A DNA stretch of 64,000 nucleotides from Nymphaea colorata (lineage: Eukaryota; Streptophyta; Magnoliopsida; Nymphaeales; Nymphaeaceae), in contig NC_045138.2 in the NCBI RefSeq assembly GCF_008831285.2, positions 11,422,571 to 11,486,570 on the forward strand, read 5' to 3'. The position numbers and the translations under genes are program-made. The notes beneath the pieces were generated by a model. It was not told where the DNA came from. It saw only the letters and a program-made list of their open reading frames with translations, and did not search any database. Positions 59,504-64,000 of this stretch are shown one piece after another (positions within the stretch are counted from its first letter, which is position 1; the number at the start of each line of letters is the position of its first letter).

Positions 59504-62500
59504 ATGGCGCTGTTTATGGGGATTTATAGCCCTCCTCTTCCCTTCCCCATGCAGCAGCCGACTTCCAGGGTTCCATCCCTGCATTCGGGCGCCACTCAGC
59601 TTCCATGTTTCAGCACGACACTTTCTTCTCCAGTCATGATGCCCCCGATCCAATTTACGAACCGGCACAGGCGTTCCGCGATCCTTCATTGTTCCGCTTC
59701 ATCAGTTGAGACCGCCACTGGTAGTCCAACTTCATCTAGTAATTTTGGCGTTGTTTCTTTCCTTTGTGTTATTTCACTTGCCTTTTTGCTAGATTGGATG
59801 GATTTTCTAAGTTCACATTTTCTTGAATTCATTTTAATTTGCTGGTTTTGTTTGTTTGTTTTGTTTTTTTTTTTTTTCTACTCTTCTAGTTATCTTTGTT
59901 GGGGTTGGGGCGGGGATTCTGGTGAGCGTGAGAGGAACCTATTTTACGATTGTTAGTCTGCTTACATAGCCTGGACGAGCTCATTTTGAACAAGACTTGA
60001 TTTCTGAGTTAAATTTGTTTTTTATTTTCTAAAGGGAGCACGTCGCGAGAGGGCTAGTGTTGGATGATGTGTGGTTTCTCTTGCTTTTCTATATTCCATG
60101 GTTTCACTGTAACCAACGCACTACAAAAAATTTGAGCACTAATTTTAATCTGCGCTAGAAGTAGCAACGTTATGATACTGATCTGGTGGTTGTCGTGAAG
60201 ATAATTCCCTAATGTGGTGTCTTCTTCCCGTTTTTCCTGTTAATATTTTACTTATGCAATTCATCAAACAAAAGGCGATCAAGTGTTCCTTTCTTGCAGC
60301 AACTCATACCCATGCAGGTATATTTCTTGCCTGCTTCTATTTGCATGCGTCTATGGCTTGCACTTCTATTATCCACAAGTGAAGCTGACATAGATCGTAG
60401 ATGTTTGCAGCTCTCCAATTTTTCTCCAGTTCCCAGTATATGGGTCTTGTTCCGTCAAAGTAGCATTAAAGTTGTAGCTTATGGATTTGATGAGTCGATG
60501 ATTTCATTTTACTGTTATTCCTGCCAGGAATTTCTCCTCAATAACTATGACCTTGTCATAGTTTTGTTTTATGTGGGAAACATGTATCAACCATGTGCCT
60601 ATCTTTGCCAATATGGGTGTGGCTTAAGGTTTGACTCCTGAAATGCGTTGGTTCATTCCTTGATTATTGCCACGCATGCCAATATTCTAGGATGCAATTG
60701 TTTTTCTTGTTGTCAAACTTAAACATTTGTGTAACTAAAATATTGAAACTTAGACAAAGTTATCGAAGCAATCAAATTGGTATGTCAAAAGGTGTGTTGA
60801 ATACATTTTCTAATGCTTTTTTTTTTAATTAGTTTTATTGGGTTTGAACTTTTCCTGAATTAGATTCAGTTATGTCCAGACATATTAGGAAATTGTCTTT
60901 CTTAATCACGATTCCTGCCAGCTGTAGAACACAATAATTCTAAAAAGTGCCTGAGTATATTGAAATATTTAGTTATTTTTGAATATTGTTGAGGTAATGA
61001 TTGTAATGTCAGGCTGCCTTTCTGTAGTTGAGCAGAGGACCAAGATTAACACTAGAAGAGATGTACGTAACATAGCAATTGTTGCTCATGTTGATCATGG
61101 GAAGACAACTTTAGTGGATGCAATGCTGAGGCAAGCTAAGGTAATCAATTAGCATTAAGTTTATGGCTGAGGTTTCGACCAACAAGATGGAGCAAACTTA
61201 TGCATTTCCTTAATATTTGTTTTATTTAGTCATAGCCACCAGTTTACTTGACCAAGAATGCATAGTTGTTAAAGAAACTGCATCATCAAGTTCTATACAT
61301 TATAGTGGTTTAATTTTTTACCTCATCTCTTTTTCTCTCTCTCAGATATCACACACATTTCTAAAATACTAAACATCATTAACTTCTAAACACCCATCCG
61401 AAGCCTTGAAACATCGTTGAAAACTGCAATTTACAAGAACACTTGTGGCACAGTTTGATGTTTCTTGAAGAGTAAGGGCCAAAAAGAAAAGCAAAATCTT
61501 GTTATTATCTGACTTGTGCTTACCCCCTCAGAGATAAGCTCTAGATACTCATTATATTCTCTGATTACCATCACTGTCCTTCAATGAAGCATTGGGTTAT
61601 TCACAGAAACAAGCAAAAAAAATGTTCTAAGAAACACACTGCAAATAGAACATGGAGCATTTTTTACAAAAGGGGTTGTGATGATTTTAAAATATTAATC
61701 TTCTTAGAGAATGCTTGCTGGCTTAAAAACATTATAGACTTTGGTGATAATTTCCTGTTATGTCAGTTTATCTCTCGGTCATGGTCATGGTGCAGGTTTT
61801 CCGTGACAATCAAGTTGTGAAAGAACGGATAATGGACTCAAATGATCTGGAAAGAGAAAGAGGAATAACAATACTTAGCAAAAACACATCAATCTTTTAC
61901 AAGGATACAAAGATCAATATTATTGATACTCCAGGGCATTCCGATTTTGGTGGAGAAGTTGAGCGTGTCCTTAATATGGTGGAAGGAGTACTTTTGGTGG
62001 TATAATGCTTCAACCTTTCTTTCTCAGTTTTCTTTTTTTCACTCACAAAATTGTACCATCAATGAATACTTGCAGAATTATTCTTGTTATGTGTTTGAAA
62101 ACTGCTTTTACCACGATGGCAGCATCAATTATCTTTCTAGGACAATCCTCTCTCCAATGATACTCATTGACATATTAGGGCTGCAGAAGACCCAAAGGCC
62201 CTTACTAAAGGACGAGCAATGTAGGTCCAAGTAAGATCCAGACCTGGAATCATATGACTTTAAAATAACAAGCCTTAACAGATACCAGTTAGATCCATAG
62301 TGGCCACTGCCTATCAGAGACCAAGGCACTTTATTTGTTTTTGCAGAGTCAGGGTTGGAACTTGTCCAGCTCCTATTGTAGCTTCTGCACTGGTCTATGT
62401 CACATGGGTGTGTAGCATTTTAAAAAATACATGGGTGCAGATGCATCAAGGATTAACCCAAAAAAAAAAAAAAATTATAGGTCAAGTCAGATTCAGACCT

Positions 62501-62740
62501 GGAAGTGTATGACTTTCAAATAACATGCCTTAACAGATATCAGTTGGATCCATAGTGGGCACTGCTTATCAGACACGAAGGCACTTTATTTGTTTCTGCT
62601 CGGTCAGGGGTTGGAACTTGTCCAGCTATGTAGCTTCTGCACTGGCCTGTGTCACACAGGTGTGGGGTGCAGCAATTTTCAAAAATACATGGGTGTGCAG
62701 CAAGGATTAGCAAAAAAGGTATAGCTGCCGGTAGTGTACA

Positions 62741-62781
<41 letters not shown>

Positions 62782-63960
62782 CTACGAACAATAAAATTAT
62801 TAATTAGCAATCAAAAAGCTATGTTTTCCATCCATGATTTAGCAAAAAAGGAGGCAAATTGTCCCTTGCAGCACCCAAGCCACATCTGCACCTGAGTTGG
62901 AAACTTGCAAACTGCTCTTTTGAAGAGCCCATGTTACTTAGGTGCTGGTTCTGAGACATGCTTATGAGAGGGCACTATTATGACACACAGCGTTATATGA
63001 ACTGTAATTGCAGCATGTTCTTGGATAGATCAATTCGCACTGTGCAGTCTTACATATTTGCATATCTTTTATATTAGGAACCTTAGTTCATTATTCAGGA
63101 AAGTACTCTTTCACTTCTACCTGCTGACTTATGCAATTTAAAGAGGTTCCCAGAGGAAGCACTTGACAATTGACATTGTATAATTGACAGCATAAATGAT
63201 TGCAGCAGCCATAGTTTACTATGAAGGATTATTATGTTATTTGTTAAGATCTTTGCATGATTCTGCATCATACTTTTGATTAAAAATCTGATGACAGGCT
63301 TAGTCCCTTTCTTTTGAGAAATTGTCTTGAGATGAGGTAGGCAGCAGCACATCTAATTGAAGTATTTAGGATTGTAATTGGCAGGGTGTATCTTTTTTTC
63401 TTGCATTTTGTTTTTCTTTTTTTTTTGGTTTTTTGTTTTATTTTGTTTTTTTTTTCTTTTTGAAAAAACCATGCTTATCTATTTTATCTTGCTTTGCATG
63501 TGAAAGGTGGATTCAGTGGAAGGTCCTATGCCACAAACACGATTTGTATTGAAAAAGGCTCTTGAGTTTGGACATGCAGTGGTAGTGGTGGTGAATAAGA
63601 TTGACAGGCCTTCAGCACGTCCTGATTTTGTGGTTAATTCAACCTTTGAACTTTTCATCGAGCTAAATGCAACGGATGAGCAAGTATAATTACTACTACA
63701 TTTTTGTTTAATTGGTTTCAAAGATACACACAGACAAACTGTAGCGTGCATTTAAGTGCAATCGTTAGCATGGACTTGACTTGGTATTCATTGAATGGTT
63801 TGTGCAGTGTGATTTTCAAGTGATATATGCAAGTGCTATTAAAGGAATGGCTGGACTAGCACCTGATGGTCTTGCAGATGATCTTGGTCCACTTTTTGAA
63901 GCTATTGTTAGATGCATTCCAGAGCCAGTGATAGACAAAGATGGTGCACTGCAGATGCTT
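59504..63960 (+). CDS. TypA: Chloroplast TypA/BipA GTPase, exons 1-5
   Basis: Translational GTPase of the EF-G/LepA superfamily that acts on chloroplast ribosomes; Arabidopsis SVR3 is the counterpart I recall. Exons: 59504-59720, 61028-61140, 61796-61999, 63507-63683 and 63808 to about 63960, all with GT-AG borders and in frame (288 codons here). Exon 1 is a Ser/Thr/Arg-rich transit peptide without acidic residues up to [11 protein letters not shown], near which cleavage is likely. Motifs: G1 AHVDHGKTT (92-100), G2 RGITI (132-136), G3 DTPGH (154-158), G4 NKID (208-211), G5-like ASAIKG (245-250). The exon 5 donor (GTTCGTGA at 63961) is weak, but the family continues there with residues not found in the next bases. 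Proteins of this type have roughly 650-680 residues, so the rest lies past the right edge. Confidence 0.95.
62222..62720. repeat. ~250-bp tandem duplication in TypA intron 3
   Basis: Copy 1 (62222-62477) and copy 2 (62478-62720) share TAGGTC, CAGACCTGGAA, CCTTAACAGATA, ATCCATAGTGG, AAGGCACTTTATTTGTTT, GTTGGAACTTGTCCAGCT, TAGCTTCTGCACTGG and AAATACATGGGTG. Copy 1 ends in a 16-base A run, copy 2 in AAAAAA. I judge them about 80-85% identical. The A-tailed units recall a short retroposon, but no tRNA-like head was identified. Confidence 0.85.
62743..62778. repeat. (AT)18 microsatellite in TypA intron 3
   Basis: Perfect AT run just after the duplicated segment of intron 3. Confidence 0.95.
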
Positions 63961-64000
63961 GTTCGTGAATACTTTTCTTATAGCAATGAATTAGTGCATT

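Noticed and set aside
59393-59689. Minus-strand frame with polyalanine over TypA exon 1
   Set aside because: Antisense shadow of the CTG repeat and exon 1.

Overview
The window is nuclear DNA from a flowering plant. It holds one intact family-1 UDP-glycosyltransferase gene, the 5' half of an intron-containing nuclear gene for chloroplast TypA/BipA GTPase, plant-type hAT, PIF/Harbinger, Ty1/copia and Ty3/gypsy (Tekay-like chromovirus) elements, and long AT-rich intergenic stretches with microsatellites. The lineage within angiosperms cannot be fixed from the sequence alone. Only two loci look like functional host genes. Most of the rest is transposon debris and tandem or inverted repeats.

Layout. 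1-1700: 3' part of a broken hAT transposase gene and its repeat-rich end. 2650-3197: two abutting minisatellites (about 21 bp, then exactly 31 bp). 4655-7150: a second broken hAT copy. 8581-9825: a DNA element with about 28-bp terminal inverted repeats and a polypyrimidine core. 9836-12729: an Ac-like hAT with GC-rich subterminal repeats and a transposase lacking its N-terminal half. 12894-14417 (minus): the intact UGT gene, with a TATA box and a long (TA)n tract upstream. 14838-20149: non-genic, with two exact short tandem duplications. 20150-21643: a 1.5-kb inverted duplication of a coding-like sequence. 22490-28548: a 6-kb AT-rich satellite array (about 107-bp unit). 28549-35030: a 5'-truncated chromovirus ending in a 3.0-kb 3' LTR. 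35036-35350: another satellite (115-bp unit). 39915-40493: a near-palindromic fold-back element between two (TA)/(CA) tracts. 45126-45668 (minus): a PPR-like pseudogene. 47930-53412: a structurally complete but frame-broken Ty1/copia element with a perfect 5-bp target duplication. 56217-57500: a decayed PIF/Harbinger transposase. 59504 to the right edge: the TypA gene, five exons in the window.

The two host genes are not functionally connected. The UGT is predicted to glycosylate a small molecule in the cytosol. TypA is a translational GTPase imported into the chloroplast. The observations most worth following are the inverted duplication at 20150-21643 (possible hairpin-RNA source), the palindrome at 39915-40493, the 6-kb satellite and its possible higher-order structure, and the paired 21/31-bp minisatellites. 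I found no convincing new multi-gene system. All identifications come from reading motifs in the sequence; no database search was made.
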